Shown here piece by piece: positions 1 to 8,752 of a stretch of 64,000 bases of DNA. The stretch is taken from positions 1 through 64,000 of the forward strand of contig JAVBUR010000027.1 in assembly GCA_031555145.1 (NCBI GenBank). The letters run 5' to 3'. The stretch's first letter is position 1; every line of letters begins with the position of its first letter. Both the position numbers and the translations under genes were made by a program. Below the pieces are notes generated by a model. It saw only the letters and a program-made list of their open reading frames with translations, made no database searches and was not told where the DNA came from. Source of the stretch: JAJDIA01 sp031555145 (lineage in GTDB: Bacteria > Bacteroidota > Bacteroidia > Bacteroidales > Tannerellaceae).

Positions 1-1
1 T

Positions 2-280
2 GGAGGCAGGGTGGACTTTTTCGAGACTGAGTCCACCGCAATTTTCAGGGATACAGCCAATTGGAGTTTGGAGGATAAAAAAGGGAAAGTAGTATTAGGA
101 GGGGATAAGAGCCATTTGTTGACAAATGATACCTTGCCGGAGCTTCACATTTTTCAAGAAAACGCGGCGGCTTTTAAGGTGAAGATCGAAATCCACCGGG
201 TTTTGACATTGATACAAAGAGATGCCGGGGGATCAATGAAGGAGCAGCAAATGTCTCTTTTTTACAATGACCTGTCCTGA
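2..280 (+). CDS. Hypothetical protein, 3' part only (uncertain)
   Basis: A frame is open from the window edge to a TGA at 278-280, about 92 codons, so it may be the tail of a gene starting further left. The residues are mixed and hydrophilic with no membrane segment or motif I recognise; the last residues are FYNDLS. The only start-like codon near the edge is GTG at 11. A -7 promoter element for the next gene begins 9 bases after the stop, which fits a gene boundary here. It could also be non-coding. Confidence 0.3.
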   Translation, partial: GGRVDFFETESTAIFRDTANWSLEDKKGKVVLGGDKSHLLTNDTLPELHIFQENAAAFKVKIEIHRVLTLIQRDAGGSMKEQQMSLFYNDLS

Positions 281-288
281 CAAACCTA

Positions 289-296
289 TATCTTTG
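289..296 (+). promoter_or_regulatory. Bacteroidales -7 element upstream of the AraC gene
   Basis: TATCTTTG matches the TAnnTTTG consensus exactly and ends 14 bases before the ATG at 311. A T-rich tract at 257-263 lies further away than the usual -33 spacing, so only the -7 box is convincing. If used, the leader would be very short. Confidence 0.4.
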
Positions 297-310
297 TCGG
301 GATATTGCTT

Positions 311-1105
311 ATGGAAGATTTCAGAATTATACAACCTGCACCCGTGCTTGCGCCGTATGTGAAGCATTATTGGCTCTTGAAAACAGTCGGTGATTCGGCA
401 GCATTGGCCCGAACGGTACCGACCGGTATGATGAGTTTGATATTTCATCGTGGGAACCGTTTGTTGTCTGTTCTTGAAAACGAGCTTCATCCTCGCGCTT
501 TCCTTTGCGGACAGGAGAAAACATTTGCCGACTTAAAGTATGACGGGCAAGTCAACATGATTTCGGTCGTTTTTCATCCTGCCGGAATACGGGCTTTTTT
601 CTGTCTTCCTATACATAGGATTTCAGGTTTACGTTTGACTGCCGGCGATATGGAAGACAAAGAACTATTGGAACTGGAAAATTCGTTGATAAGCACCGAA
701 AACGATCAATTATGTATTCTGCTTATAGAACAATTCCTCCTGAAACGTCTGACCTGTCTTGCACAACATAACCTGAAACGAATTGAGACCACCATCCGAC
801 TGATTAATTCCGGCCTGATGGATATTGCCCGGCTTGCCGATGCGGCTTGTTTAAGCACCAAACAATTCAACCGTATATTCTCCGAACATATTGGCGCCAA
901 TCCGAAAGAGTTTTCCCGTACCATTCGTTTTCAACGGGCTTTGCATATTCTCGGGAACAACCCACAAATACCCTTAACGGCTCTTGCTTACGAATGTGGT
1001 TATTTCGACCAGTCGCATATGATTAAGGAATTCAAAGCTTTTTCCGGTTATACACCCGGAGAGTATCTTGCTATTTGCCAACCTTATTCAGACTATTTTT
1101 CGTAA
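311..1105 (+). CDS. AraC family transcriptional regulator
   Basis: This is a 264-residue DNA-binding regulator. The N-terminal ~150 residues form a sensor-like region of the kind found in AraC proteins with a DUF6597-type domain (motif PTGMMSLIFH). The C-terminal ~100 residues carry both helix-turn-helix units: the first around MDIARLADAACLSTKQFNR, the second around LTALAYECGYFDQSHMIKEF, ending in the usual GYTPGEY signature. I start it at ATG 311 rather than the in-frame TTG at 305. The following VOC gene has its own promoter, so co-transcription is not required; regulation of that neighbour is possible but unproven. Confidence 0.9.
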   Translation: MEDFRIIQPAPVLAPYVKHYWLLKTVGDSAALARTVPTGMMSLIFHRGNRLLSVLENELHPRAFLCGQEKTFADLKYDGQVNMISVVFHPAGIRAFFCLPIHRISGLRLTAGDMEDKELLELENSLISTENDQLCILLIEQFLLKRLTCLAQHNLKRIETTIRLINSGLMDIARLADAACLSTKQFNRIFSEHIGANPKEFSRTIRFQRALHILGNNPQIPLTALAYECGYFDQSHMIKEFKAFSGYTPGEYLAICQPYSDYFS

Positions 1106-1129
1106 AGAAAGAGGATGTCTTTTTTTTAC

Positions 1130-1160
1130 AATTCCAACACTTTTCGGGATGCTACCTTTG
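1130..1160 (+). promoter_or_regulatory. Promoter of the VOC gene
   Basis: The -7 box TACCTTTG at 1153-1160 matches TAnnTTTG exactly. A T-rich -33 region sits at about 1130-1137 with near-standard spacing. The ATG at 1190 lies about 23 bases beyond the predicted start of transcription. Confidence 0.55.
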
Positions 1161-1189
1161 CATTGTTTAATAACTTATTCAAGTAAAAG

Positions 1190-1564
1190 ATGAAAACATT
1201 AGTAGCATTTTTCGAAATTCCTGCCATTGATTTTGACAGGGCAATCAAGTTTTATGGGAGTCTTTTGGGTGTAAATCTCGCTGCGATGGACTGTGGACAC
1301 GAGAAAATGGCCTTCTTTCCGGAAGAAAACGGACTCTGTCCCGGTGCTATTTCGTGGGCAGCCGAAAACAGTTTCCTGCCATCAGAAAATGGGGTATTAG
1401 TTAGTCTGAACATCGAAAAGATGGAGCAGTCGATCTCCTTTATCGAAAAGAACGGTGGCCGGATTCTTATCCCCAAGACAAAGATTGAAGCGGATAACCG
1501 GGGCTATTTCGCTGTATTTATTGACTGCGAGGGGAACAGGGTCGGACTGTATTCGGAAGAGTAA
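1190..1564 (+). CDS. VOC family protein (glyoxalase-like)
   Basis: At 124 residues this is a single vicinal-oxygen-chelate domain protein. It shows the typical N-terminal beta-alpha-beta unit (FFEIPAIDFDRAIKFYGSLLG) and the closing ...FIDCEGNRVGLYSEE strand. Family members bind a metal and act as lyases, dioxygenases or resistance proteins; members ending in EGNxxGLYS are usually unassigned. It follows an AraC regulator and has its own promoter. No specific substrate can be inferred. Confidence 0.85.
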   Translation: MKTLVAFFEIPAIDFDRAIKFYGSLLGVNLAAMDCGHEKMAFFPEENGLCPGAISWAAENSFLPSENGVLVSLNIEKMEQSISFIEKNGGRILIPKTKIEADNRGYFAVFIDCEGNRVGLYSEE

Positions 1565-1656
1565 AAAGAACAAAAGTAGTGTTTTTAAGACCGATACAGA
1601 AAAATAGTGTACTTTTGTGGTCTATGTTTAAAACGAAGAAGGAGTCCGTGAAGTAA

Positions 1657-1687
1657 ACAAGCTCTAACGTTTTCGGTTAGAGCTTGT
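1657..1687. terminator. Perfect 12-bp hairpin between VOC and methyltransferase genes
   Basis: Arms ACAAGCTCTAAC (1657-1668) and GTTAGAGCTTGT (1676-1687) pair perfectly across a 7-base loop. There is no long T-run after it, so termination is likely but not certain. A TACCTTTG -7 box at 1687-1694 abuts its right arm and could start the methyltransferase transcript with a leader of about 110 bases. Confidence 0.5.
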
Positions 1688-1807
1688 ACCTTTGTTATAC
1701 TTTGGCATATTCTTGCCGGAGTTATTTTTATATACCTATATTTTTAAATCATGGATGCGGTAACAGGGATATTATTTCCGGCCCGTGTCATTTAATATTC
1801 AAACATC

Positions 1808-2581
1808 ATGAGTAACGATATTAAGACAATTCACGACTTCGATTTCAGTCTAATTTGCGAATACTTTTCTAATGTAGAACGTCAAGGGCCTGGAAGTCCT
1901 GAAATGACCCTTAAAGCGTTGAGTTTTATCGATAATCTGACTTCACAATCCTGCATCGCCGACCTTGGTTGTGGCACTGGGGGACAGACCATGACATTGG
2001 CTCAGCATGCTCCGGGACAGATTACAGGGCTTGACCTCTTTCCCGAATTTATCGATATATTCAACCGGAATGCCGGACGGCTCAATCTTTCCGACCGGGT
2101 AAAAGGTATTGTCGGTTCAATGGATGATCTCCCTTTCGGGAAAGAATCATTAGACCTTATTTGGTCGGAAGGTTCAATCTATAATATCGGTTTCGAACGG
2201 GGATTCAAGGAATGGCGCGAGTACCTCAAACCGGGCGGTTATATCGTCGCATCGGAAGCAACGTGGTTCACGGCGGAACGTCCCGCTGAAATCCATGATT
2301 TCTGGATGGCACATTATCCCGAAATAGATACGATTCCGAACAAGGTAGCCCAGGTGCAAAAGGCTGGCTATGTTCCTGTAGCGACCTTTATGCTCCCCTC
2401 AACCTGTTGGACAGAGGATTTTTATGCTCCACAGGCAAAGGCGCAGGATGAATTCCTAAGAAAATATGCTGGGAATCAAACGGCAGAAGAGTTAATTGCG
2501 AGTCAGCGCCATGAGATGGGATTATATCATACGTATAAAGACTTTTATGGTTATGTTTTTTATATTGGGAAGAAGGTATGA
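1808..2581 (+). CDS. Class I SAM-dependent methyltransferase
   Basis: This 257-residue protein has a Rossmann-fold methyltransferase core. Motif I is ADLGCGTGGQT near residue 57, followed by an acidic ribose-binding position (TGLDLF) and a motif IV-like region LDLIWSEGSIYNIGF with a downstream LKPGGYIVASE strand. These are hallmarks of small-molecule methyltransferases of the UbiE/MerR-linked type. The stop overlaps the next start (ATGA), so it is translationally coupled to a GNAT acetyltransferase. The acceptor is unknown. Confidence 0.88.
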   Translation: MSNDIKTIHDFDFSLICEYFSNVERQGPGSPEMTLKALSFIDNLTSQSCIADLGCGTGGQTMTLAQHAPGQITGLDLFPEFIDIFNRNAGRLNLSDRVKGIVGSMDDLPFGKESLDLIWSEGSIYNIGFERGFKEWREYLKPGGYIVASEATWFTAERPAEIHDFWMAHYPEIDTIPNKVAQVQKAGYVPVATFMLPSTCWTEDFYAPQAKAQDEFLRKYAGNQTAEELIASQRHEMGLYHTYKDFYGYVFYIGKKV

Positions 2582-3072
2582 TGAATAGCGCAATTATCAG
2601 AAAGATGCTCTCGGAAGAGTATTATCTGATGGAAGACTTTATGTACGAAGCTATCTATCATCCTGACCCGAAGAATCCTTATCCGAAAGATGTGATATAC
2701 TTGCCGCAAGTCAGGGTATATTGGGACAACTGGGGGAAAGGAGAAAACGATCGTTGTTTGGTGGCTGTCACTGCAGATAAGATAGTTGGAGCCGTTTGGA
2801 TACGTACGTTTCAGGGAGCAACAAAAGGGTTCGGTTGTATCGATGAGCAGACTCCCGAAATAGCGATTGCCCTATTTGAGAAATACCGTAATAAAGGTAT
2901 CGGTACCCAAATGATGGAGCGAATGATAGGTTTGATGAAGTCGGAGGGTTATGCCCAGGTTTCATTGAGTATAACCAAAGGGAATCCCGCCATTCGCCTT
3001 TACGAACGTTTAGGCTTTCAACAGATTGAGGAGAATGAAGAGGATTATATCATGCTGTTGAGACTGGAATAA
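2578..3072 (+). CDS. GNAT family N-acetyltransferase
   Basis: This 164-residue protein transfers an acetyl group from acetyl-CoA. The acetyl-CoA pyrophosphate-binding loop is visible as EKYRNKGIGTQMMERMIGLM, followed by VSLSITKGNPAIRLYERLGF, the standard motif A/B arrangement near the C-terminus. The start overlaps the methyltransferase stop by four bases; a second ATG follows immediately at 2581. The pair may modify the same small molecule or act in resistance, but nothing in the sequence names a substrate. Confidence 0.88.
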   Translation: MMNSAIIRKMLSEEYYLMEDFMYEAIYHPDPKNPYPKDVIYLPQVRVYWDNWGKGENDRCLVAVTADKIVGAVWIRTFQGATKGFGCIDEQTPEIAIALFEKYRNKGIGTQMMERMIGLMKSEGYAQVSLSITKGNPAIRLYERLGFQQIEENEEDYIMLLRLE

Positions 3073-3200
3073 TCTGATTCGGTTTTCCGAAATTATAAAG
3101 AAGGATGCCTATTTGGGACTGCTATATCTGTTGCAATCGCTTTTATGAGGCTCACCTGGTTATTTGTTAACATAGCCAGTTGGCTTTGGTAAATTGATTC

Positions 3201-4829
3201 TTATTCAGATAGTATCATACCTTCAAAAGGGGCCAGTAGAATGAGCTCGTTCATCTTAGTACCGGGCTTTCTGTGGGTGGAGAATAGAAGGAATGTTTTC
3301 TTTTTTAGTTGGACTTTCTTTTTTCGATATCCGAAGTTTAGGATTATAAGGAAGGTGGTGTTGGCTGAGTAGCGGAAGTAGGATAACAGGTTTCGTTCTC
3401 CTTTGTGAAGGAATTTTATGCTGCCGGATTGTAAGACGGGGTGCTGTTTTCTTACTGTTATCAGTCGTTTATAAATGTTGTAAACGGAATATTCATTCCG
3501 GGACTCGGTTTCGACATTGATGTTTGTGTAATCGGAATGAACAGGTAGCCAGGGTTCTACGGTGGTGAATCCGGCGTAGGGTGTGTTATTCCACTGCATG
3601 GGGGTTCGTGCACCGTCGCGGCCTTTATAGAAGGGGTAGAAGAGTTTGCCGTAGAGGTCACGTAGCTTTTGTTTGGGTACGGGTGTGTTTTCCATGCCGA
3701 TTTCGTCGCCGTAGTAGATAAAGGGGGTTCCACGCAGGGTGAGTAGCAGAAGGGCATGAAGTTTAGCTTTATCGTATTTATGGAATACGGGGCTGACGCG
3801 TTTTACACTGCGACCGATGTCGTGGTTGGACAGAAAGAAGCAGGGCCATCCTTTCGCCGGGATGTGGCGGTAGTGTTGTGAGATGATCTTATAATATCCG
3901 GAGGCTTTCCAGATGGAGAATATGAGTGAGAAGTCGAATGCGAGGTGTAGCATATTTGTTCCGTCGCCCAAGAAACTGGAGGCTAATGCATGGTCGCCTG
4001 GTGGCGGGGTATAGATCTCCCCTACGCTCGTCTTCTCCGGATGGGAATCTAAAAGAGTTCTGAAGTCCTTCAATATTTTATATATTTCAGGCTGGTTGCG
4101 GCTGTAAACTTTTGTATTGGAGACCAGGGAGCTAATCGAATCGTCTCTTAATTCCTTGTCCTTAAACAAGAGGTTGATTACGTCGAGCCGGAAACCGTCC
4201 ACGCCCATTTCAAGCCAGTAAGATACGATGTCGAACATTGCTTGTTGTACTTCCGGGTTTCGCCAGTTGAGGTCGGGCTGCTCCCAGAAAAATGAATGGT
4301 AATAGTACTCATTAGTGAGGGGGTCGTATTGCCAGGCTTTTTTGCCGAAGTTGGTTCGCCAATTATTGGGACGCTTTCCGTTGCGGGGTGGTTGCCAGAT
4401 GTACCAGTTGCGCTTGGGGTTATCGCGGGATGAGCGGGATTCCAGAAACCAGGGATGTTGGTCGGAGGTGTGGTTCAGGACGAGATCCATAATCACACGG
4501 ATACCTCTCTGATGAGCTTCGTTCAATAGTTGGCGAAAGTCATCCAATGTACCATATTGCGGATGGATATCCCTGTAGTCAGAGATATCATATCCGCTAT
4601 CTATCAGGGGCGACGGATAAACGGGCGACAACCAGATTGCGTTCACTCCCAACCCGACCAGATAGTCCAGTTGGCTGATAACGCCGGGCAGGTCGCCGAT
4701 ACCGTCATCGTTAGAATCCTGAAAGCTCTGCGGATAGATATGGTAGATAATGCCGTGTTTCCACCAGGAAGATGACTGGTCAACTGACGGCATCACACAG
4801 GAAGACGGCTGCTCAGCAGACTGCATCAC
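3201..4829 (-). CDS. GH13 alpha-glucosidase / alpha-amylase family enzyme
   Basis: This 542-residue protein has a GH13 (beta/alpha)8 barrel of the oligo-1,6-glucosidase/trehalose-synthase branch. The conserved regions are complete: DLVLNHTSDQHPWF, GFRLDVIN with nucleophile Asp216, VGEIY with acid/base Glu271, and LSNHD with transition-state Asp337. A C-terminal beta domain ends the protein. There is no signal peptide, so it is probably cytoplasmic and acts on maltose-type or trehalose-type glucosides. Its start overlaps the end of the PHP-GT4 gene by 17 bases, so the two form an operon. A second Met at residue 2 or 13 could be the real start. Confidence 0.9.
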   Translation of the reverse strand: MMQSAEQPSSCVMPSVDQSSSWWKHGIIYHIYPQSFQDSNDDGIGDLPGVISQLDYLVGLGVNAIWLSPVYPSPLIDSGYDISDYRDIHPQYGTLDDFRQLLNEAHQRGIRVIMDLVLNHTSDQHPWFLESRSSRDNPKRNWYIWQPPRNGKRPNNWRTNFGKKAWQYDPLTNEYYYHSFFWEQPDLNWRNPEVQQAMFDIVSYWLEMGVDGFRLDVINLLFKDKELRDDSISSLVSNTKVYSRNQPEIYKILKDFRTLLDSHPEKTSVGEIYTPPPGDHALASSFLGDGTNMLHLAFDFSLIFSIWKASGYYKIISQHYRHIPAKGWPCFFLSNHDIGRSVKRVSPVFHKYDKAKLHALLLLTLRGTPFIYYGDEIGMENTPVPKQKLRDLYGKLFYPFYKGRDGARTPMQWNNTPYAGFTTVEPWLPVHSDYTNINVETESRNEYSVYNIYKRLITVRKQHPVLQSGSIKFLHKGERNLLSYFRYSANTTFLIILNFGYRKKKVQLKKKTFLLFSTHRKPGTKMNELILLAPFEGMILSE

Positions 4830-7458
4830 CTAAACCGATTGAGGTCATTAATCCGGAGATAATGGTTTCGGGGTTGTAGGTAGCTGCTCGTTCGATGGCT
4901 GAACGTTTAAATGCTTCCCTTTCATTGCTGCGCAAGAAGTCGCATACCCGATCCTGCATCTCCTGTGGGGTACTTACCAGGTAGCCATCCTTACCGCTAC
5001 GGATAATATCTTTGGGACCCTTTACATTGTAGGCGATAACAGGCAAGCCGCAAGTGAGGGATTCAAGGACTACGTTACTGAAGGTATCGAAACGGGAGGG
5101 CAACAGGAGCAGGTCGGCGGATGAATAGATAGCCGGCAGTTCTTCCCGGTTCACCCAGTCGATAAAGACGGCGTCCGGATTCTCTTTCTTTAGTTGGGGC
5201 AAGGCGGGGCCTTTGCCGACGACTACGAGCTTGACATCTTTTTGTTGCGACCGTACACGACGGCATAGTTCGGTTAGTTCCAGTACGCCCTTTTCCTTGC
5301 TTACCCGGCCTACATACAACAGGATGGGTTGGTCTTCGGACAGACCGAACAGTTTCCGTTTATTGGAGAAGGCGGGTTTGAAACGGGTGTTTACCCAATG
5401 GGCGGTCTGATGCACCTTTGCCGGATCGAGATTCATTTGCGGTCCTGAGAGCCAATTCTTCTGATCGGAGTTCAGTACCAGTACATGGTCGAATGCGCTG
5501 TAGAAGAAACGCAGGATACGGCGGACGCGGTTGAGGTTGTGTCCTTCGACGCCCAGCACCTTACGAGCGAACATCAGCCAGTCGGTGTGCATATAGAAGG
5601 AGGCTTCAACGGTGTAGGCATGTTTGAGGTAGAGGCCAAACAGCCCCATCACGCCCTCGGTGGAGCAGATGATGCGGTCATATCCTCCCAGCTGGAAGAG
5701 GTTGTGGAGTTCGATGAAGTTGGGGACGCGGAAGGTGTAGTCGGCGTAGAATGGTAGGGTGAACTCTTTTACAGGGCGCAAGACCTTCAGATGGTCACCT
5801 TCTTCCAGGGTGGATGAGCAGGTGACGATGTCGATGGGGAGGTTACGTTTTCGTACCTCGGTCAGCATTTCTTTCAAGAAGACGGAGACGCCGTTAGAGT
5901 CGCCGTACGTATCTGTCAGCCACAATACCCGCTCTGGGTGTTCATAGCGTCCGAGCTGCCGTGAGAAGTCTTTGAGGAGTGGGCGGGTATTGAACATTGT
6001 CTTCGCACTGGTGAAGTGAGCGGCCAGGATAAATAGTGAGCCGAAGAAGGGGAACGAGAGGCCGTCGAGGAATTCCGATATGTTGATACTTGCTTTCTTG
6101 TCGTTTTCCCCGTCGCCCAGGTATGCACGGACGCTGCTTGGTAATTCGAGTTTCTCAATCAGTGAGTCAAGCGACTGACCTTTAAAGAAATCACCGGCAT
6201 CTGACTTTTTGAGTTTCTTTTCCAGACGTTTTGCCAGGATGGTGTAGAACTGGCTGTTGATCTCTTGAATTGAATGATAATAACCGTTGATAAGTTCAAG
6301 GCCTTCCTTTTTCGAGTTGTCGGCCATGTGGACGGCTTCATCGAAGATGGGCTTATAGGTGGGCTTTACGACCAGTTTCTTCAGGAAAGAGGGTTTTTCG
6401 CCAGCCATACAGTCGTGGAAGGTGCGGATGAATGAGGTGGTTACTTTATGGCGCTGTACTTCGCAGAAGAGGTTGGAGGCGATAAGGGATATGACTTTGT
6501 CGCTTGTACTCCCTTTATGCAGTAATAGTCTTACCAGACCGGGGTCTTTGTAATTCAGTGCAATCTGGCAGGCGTAATTGAGGAATGCGATGGTCATCTT
6601 CTCGGCATTCTGGTAGGTACCGAAGGAGGCCATATTGCCTTCGCGGATGGCTTCGAGCGCTAACTGTGAGCGGGTAGTTGTCGTTAACCGTTCTTTTAAC
6701 CGGGGGACATAGAGATAGGTGCCGGTCATTCCGGCAAACAAGCCCATGTGGCAGTCAGAGCCTCCTGACATGGCTTTCCGGTACGGGTCGGCGCAGAATT
6801 GGTAGGGGTCGATACCGAATTCTTGTGCATAATGATCTATATCTGTGCGTGTGGTTTGTTCGAGCCATTCCTTGACGAGCAGATTCTGCCAGGTATCGCG
6901 TTGACCGTTGACGGCCTCAAAACGTTCGAATAGCAGCAACATCTTTTGGAAGAAAGTCGGCGGTGGTGTTTGCTTCACGGCGTAATGATACAACGGATGT
7001 GCCCAGATGGTGGGGATCTGCTGTGCCCGGGCGTATTCCTGAAAGTGATAGACGTTACGACGCAGTTTCTCCAACTTCACTTCCTGTTCGGGTGTAAAGC
7101 CGTAGGCAAGGACGTGGATGCCGATCTCATACTCGGGGACTTTGCAACTAAACTCGGCTCCGGTCAGGATGTCCATACCTTTGTCTTGCAAGGCATAGCA
7201 GGAACGGGCGTTGTTATGGTTGGTGATGGTAAAGAGGTCGCAGCCGTTGTGCGAAAGTTTGTCGATCAGCTTTTCACTGGGAAGCCAGGTCTCAGGTACA
7301 TTCAGTATGCGGCCAATCAATTCATCGGGGACATCACTGTTGAAATCGTGGCAATGGAGGTCGGCTTTCAATAGGTCTTCACTCGGGAACTTGTTTTGCT
7401 GGGTAAGAATGAATTGTTCGAATTCTTCCTTCAGCATTTGTTGGAATTGTGCACTCAT
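4813..7458 (-). CDS. PHP-domain and GT4 glycosyltransferase fusion
   Basis: This is an 881-residue two-part protein. The N-terminal ~300 residues resemble a PHP metal-dependent phosphoesterase: DLHCHD at 33-38, TNHNN near 80, HPLYHY and SDCHMG further on give the metal ligands. The C-terminal ~400 residues are a GT-B retaining glycosyltransferase of family 4, with ILYVGRVSKEKG, a donor-binding VVVGKGP loop and the SRFDTFSNVVLESLTCGLPV block holding the conserved Glu. It has no signal peptide. It is first in an operon with a GH13 enzyme, so a role in making or recycling an alpha-glucan or glucosyl compound is an inference. Confidence 0.85.
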   Translation of the reverse strand: MSAQFQQMLKEEFEQFILTQQNKFPSEDLLKADLHCHDFNSDVPDELIGRILNVPETWLPSEKLIDKLSHNGCDLFTITNHNNARSCYALQDKGMDILTGAEFSCKVPEYEIGIHVLAYGFTPEQEVKLEKLRRNVYHFQEYARAQQIPTIWAHPLYHYAVKQTPPPTFFQKMLLLFERFEAVNGQRDTWQNLLVKEWLEQTTRTDIDHYAQEFGIDPYQFCADPYRKAMSGGSDCHMGLFAGMTGTYLYVPRLKERLTTTTRSQLALEAIREGNMASFGTYQNAEKMTIAFLNYACQIALNYKDPGLVRLLLHKGSTSDKVISLIASNLFCEVQRHKVTTSFIRTFHDCMAGEKPSFLKKLVVKPTYKPIFDEAVHMADNSKKEGLELINGYYHSIQEINSQFYTILAKRLEKKLKKSDAGDFFKGQSLDSLIEKLELPSSVRAYLGDGENDKKASINISEFLDGLSFPFFGSLFILAAHFTSAKTMFNTRPLLKDFSRQLGRYEHPERVLWLTDTYGDSNGVSVFLKEMLTEVRKRNLPIDIVTCSSTLEEGDHLKVLRPVKEFTLPFYADYTFRVPNFIELHNLFQLGGYDRIICSTEGVMGLFGLYLKHAYTVEASFYMHTDWLMFARKVLGVEGHNLNRVRRILRFFYSAFDHVLVLNSDQKNWLSGPQMNLDPAKVHQTAHWVNTRFKPAFSNKRKLFGLSEDQPILLYVGRVSKEKGVLELTELCRRVRSQQKDVKLVVVGKGPALPQLKKENPDAVFIDWVNREELPAIYSSADLLLLPSRFDTFSNVVLESLTCGLPVIAYNVKGPKDIIRSGKDGYLVSTPQEMQDRVCDFLRSNEREAFKRSAIERAATYNPETIISGLMTSIGLGDAVC

Positions 7459-7656
7459 ATACGGTTATTTACGCCTGAATAGCAAGCATATATTCATTTT
7501 ATGGTGCAAAGGAACACATAGCAGATTATTACCGTATGAAATTTGTATTGCATTTATATTACAGGCACAACAATACCCCATACTCTCAGAGAGAGACAAG
7601 GGATATTTTTACATACAAACAAAGACAATTTATTCAATATGCAAGACTTATTATGA

Positions 7657-7688
7657 CTTGTTAATAAAAAGCACAGCCCGTATCTTTG
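7657..7688 (+). promoter_or_regulatory. Promoter with -33 and -7 boxes
   Basis: The -7 box TATCTTTG at 7681-7688 is an exact TAnnTTTG match, and CTTG at 7657-7660 sits 20 bases upstream, the standard Bacteroidales spacing. Transcription would start near 7694, about 200 bases before the lipoprotein ATG. Confidence 0.65.
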
Positions 7689-7774
7689 CAATAACAACAA
7701 TATCTCCTGCCTTAACTTACACGACAAGAACTATTTCCTCACGACTGAGCCCTTAATCGCATGAGAGAATAACT

Positions 7775-7807
7775 AACCGGCTCCTGCTTATACAGGAAGC
7801 CGGTTTT
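7775..7807 (+). terminator. Hairpin in the leader of the lipoprotein gene
   Basis: AACCGGCT and AGCCGGTT pair, extended by CCTG/CAGG with one bulged A, and the right arm runs into TTTT. It lies between the promoter at 7657-7688 and the lipoprotein start. It may end a transcript of about 110 bases, or act as an attenuator. The rest of 7459-7895 holds nothing else I can assign. Confidence 0.5.
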
Positions 7808-7895
7808 ATACATACCATCATCAGAAATAAAACGAAGAGAGCGTGCAGCATTTCCCTCCATGCCTGCATCTATACTTTCAATAAAGATACATATT

Positions 7896-8582
7896 ATGAA
7901 TAGAAAACATGTTGTGGAGATTCTCATGGTTCTCCTGGTGATGATTGGAGTTGTGAGTTGTGATAAAGAAGAGGTGTTCCACCTGTCGAGTTTGAATTGT
8001 ACGATCAATGGTAAGCCGTTTAAGTATGAGGTGTCAGATTTGAACATCATGCTACCCTGGAACATCCGACCCGTAGCAAAGTATTATGAGTATGGGGATA
8101 GTACAGTGGTGCAGTTTTTCCTGTCGTGCTACCCGAAAGTGAAGCCGCCTTATTATTGCAACATAGATGTACAGATCGCGGAACAGGGGACGCTGCGAAC
8201 AAAGACGAAGTATCCAATTGCTTCGACAAGGGATGTCGAAGCGGAAATGCAGCAATTGGGCTACCTGCGGGATTATAGGGAGTCGTTTTGTGTGATAGCT
8301 TATTGCTATCAGTCGGACACGATCCCTACGGGAGAGACCGTCGGGATGACGGCGGAAATAAAGAATAAGTACTACGGCGGTTTAACGGAAGGATATATCG
8401 AGTTTACGACGATCGACCGGGAGCACGCCTGGGTGAAGGGCAACATCTATGTCACCCTTCGCCCGGATGATGCGGAGGAATTGGTGCTCAAAGGGGACTT
8501 CCGGCTCTACACGGAGTTTTTGGAAGAGGATCCGTTTAGAAGGTACCCCGAAGAGGATCCGTTTATAGATCAGAATAATTAA
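7896..8582 (+). CDS. Putative lipoprotein, DUF5025-like
   Basis: Starting at ATG 7896 gives a 228-residue protein with a lipoprotein signal (basic MNRKH, hydrophobic stretch, GVVSC lipobox, Cys about residue 22), so it is probably anchored in the inner or outer membrane. The in-frame ATG at 7860 would add 12 residues ahead of the signal and is less likely. The rest is beta-rich with an IDxxHAWVKGN-like segment recalling DUF5025 lipoproteins. The C-terminus carries two copies of EEDPF from a 16-bp direct repeat (8523-8538 and 8550-8565), which overlaps the remnant on the other strand. Its original end may therefore be altered. Function unknown. Confidence 0.75.
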   Translation: MNRKHVVEILMVLLVMIGVVSCDKEEVFHLSSLNCTINGKPFKYEVSDLNIMLPWNIRPVAKYYEYGDSTVVQFFLSCYPKVKPPYYCNIDVQIAEQGTLRTKTKYPIASTRDVEAEMQQLGYLRDYRESFCVIAYCYQSDTIPTGETVGMTAEIKNKYYGGLTEGYIEFTTIDREHAWVKGNIYVTLRPDDAEELVLKGDFRLYTEFLEEDPFRRYPEEDPFIDQNN

Positions 8583-8718
8583 TAGAATAAGTGTCGCCGT
8601 CGGCGAAGCGGCCGGTGGTGGCGTCTTTCTTCAGCCATTTGACGCGTTGGGCGGAAGTGCCGTGATTGAAGGCATCGGGCACAGTGTATCCCTGCGAAAT
8701 GTCGTATATCCATAGCTC
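8563..8718 (-). pseudogene. C-terminal remnant of a YpfJ-type neutral zinc metallopeptidase
   Basis: The minus strand reads 51 codons to a TAA at 8563. The middle holds VPDAFNHGTSAQRVKWL, which matches the C-terminal VPDSFTHGTSxQRxxWF signature of the YpfJ neutral zinc metallopeptidase family, followed by GRFADGDTY in place of the family's GDxxxCDTF. The catalytic HEXXH region is absent because the GH38 gene begins immediately upstream in another frame. The stop codon lies inside a 16-bp repeat shared with the neighbouring lipoprotein. It is a truncated relic; identification rests on about 30 residues. Confidence 0.7.
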
Positions 8719-8752
8719 AATAGTACGAACCGGGTGTTGATTCCGCCCTACT

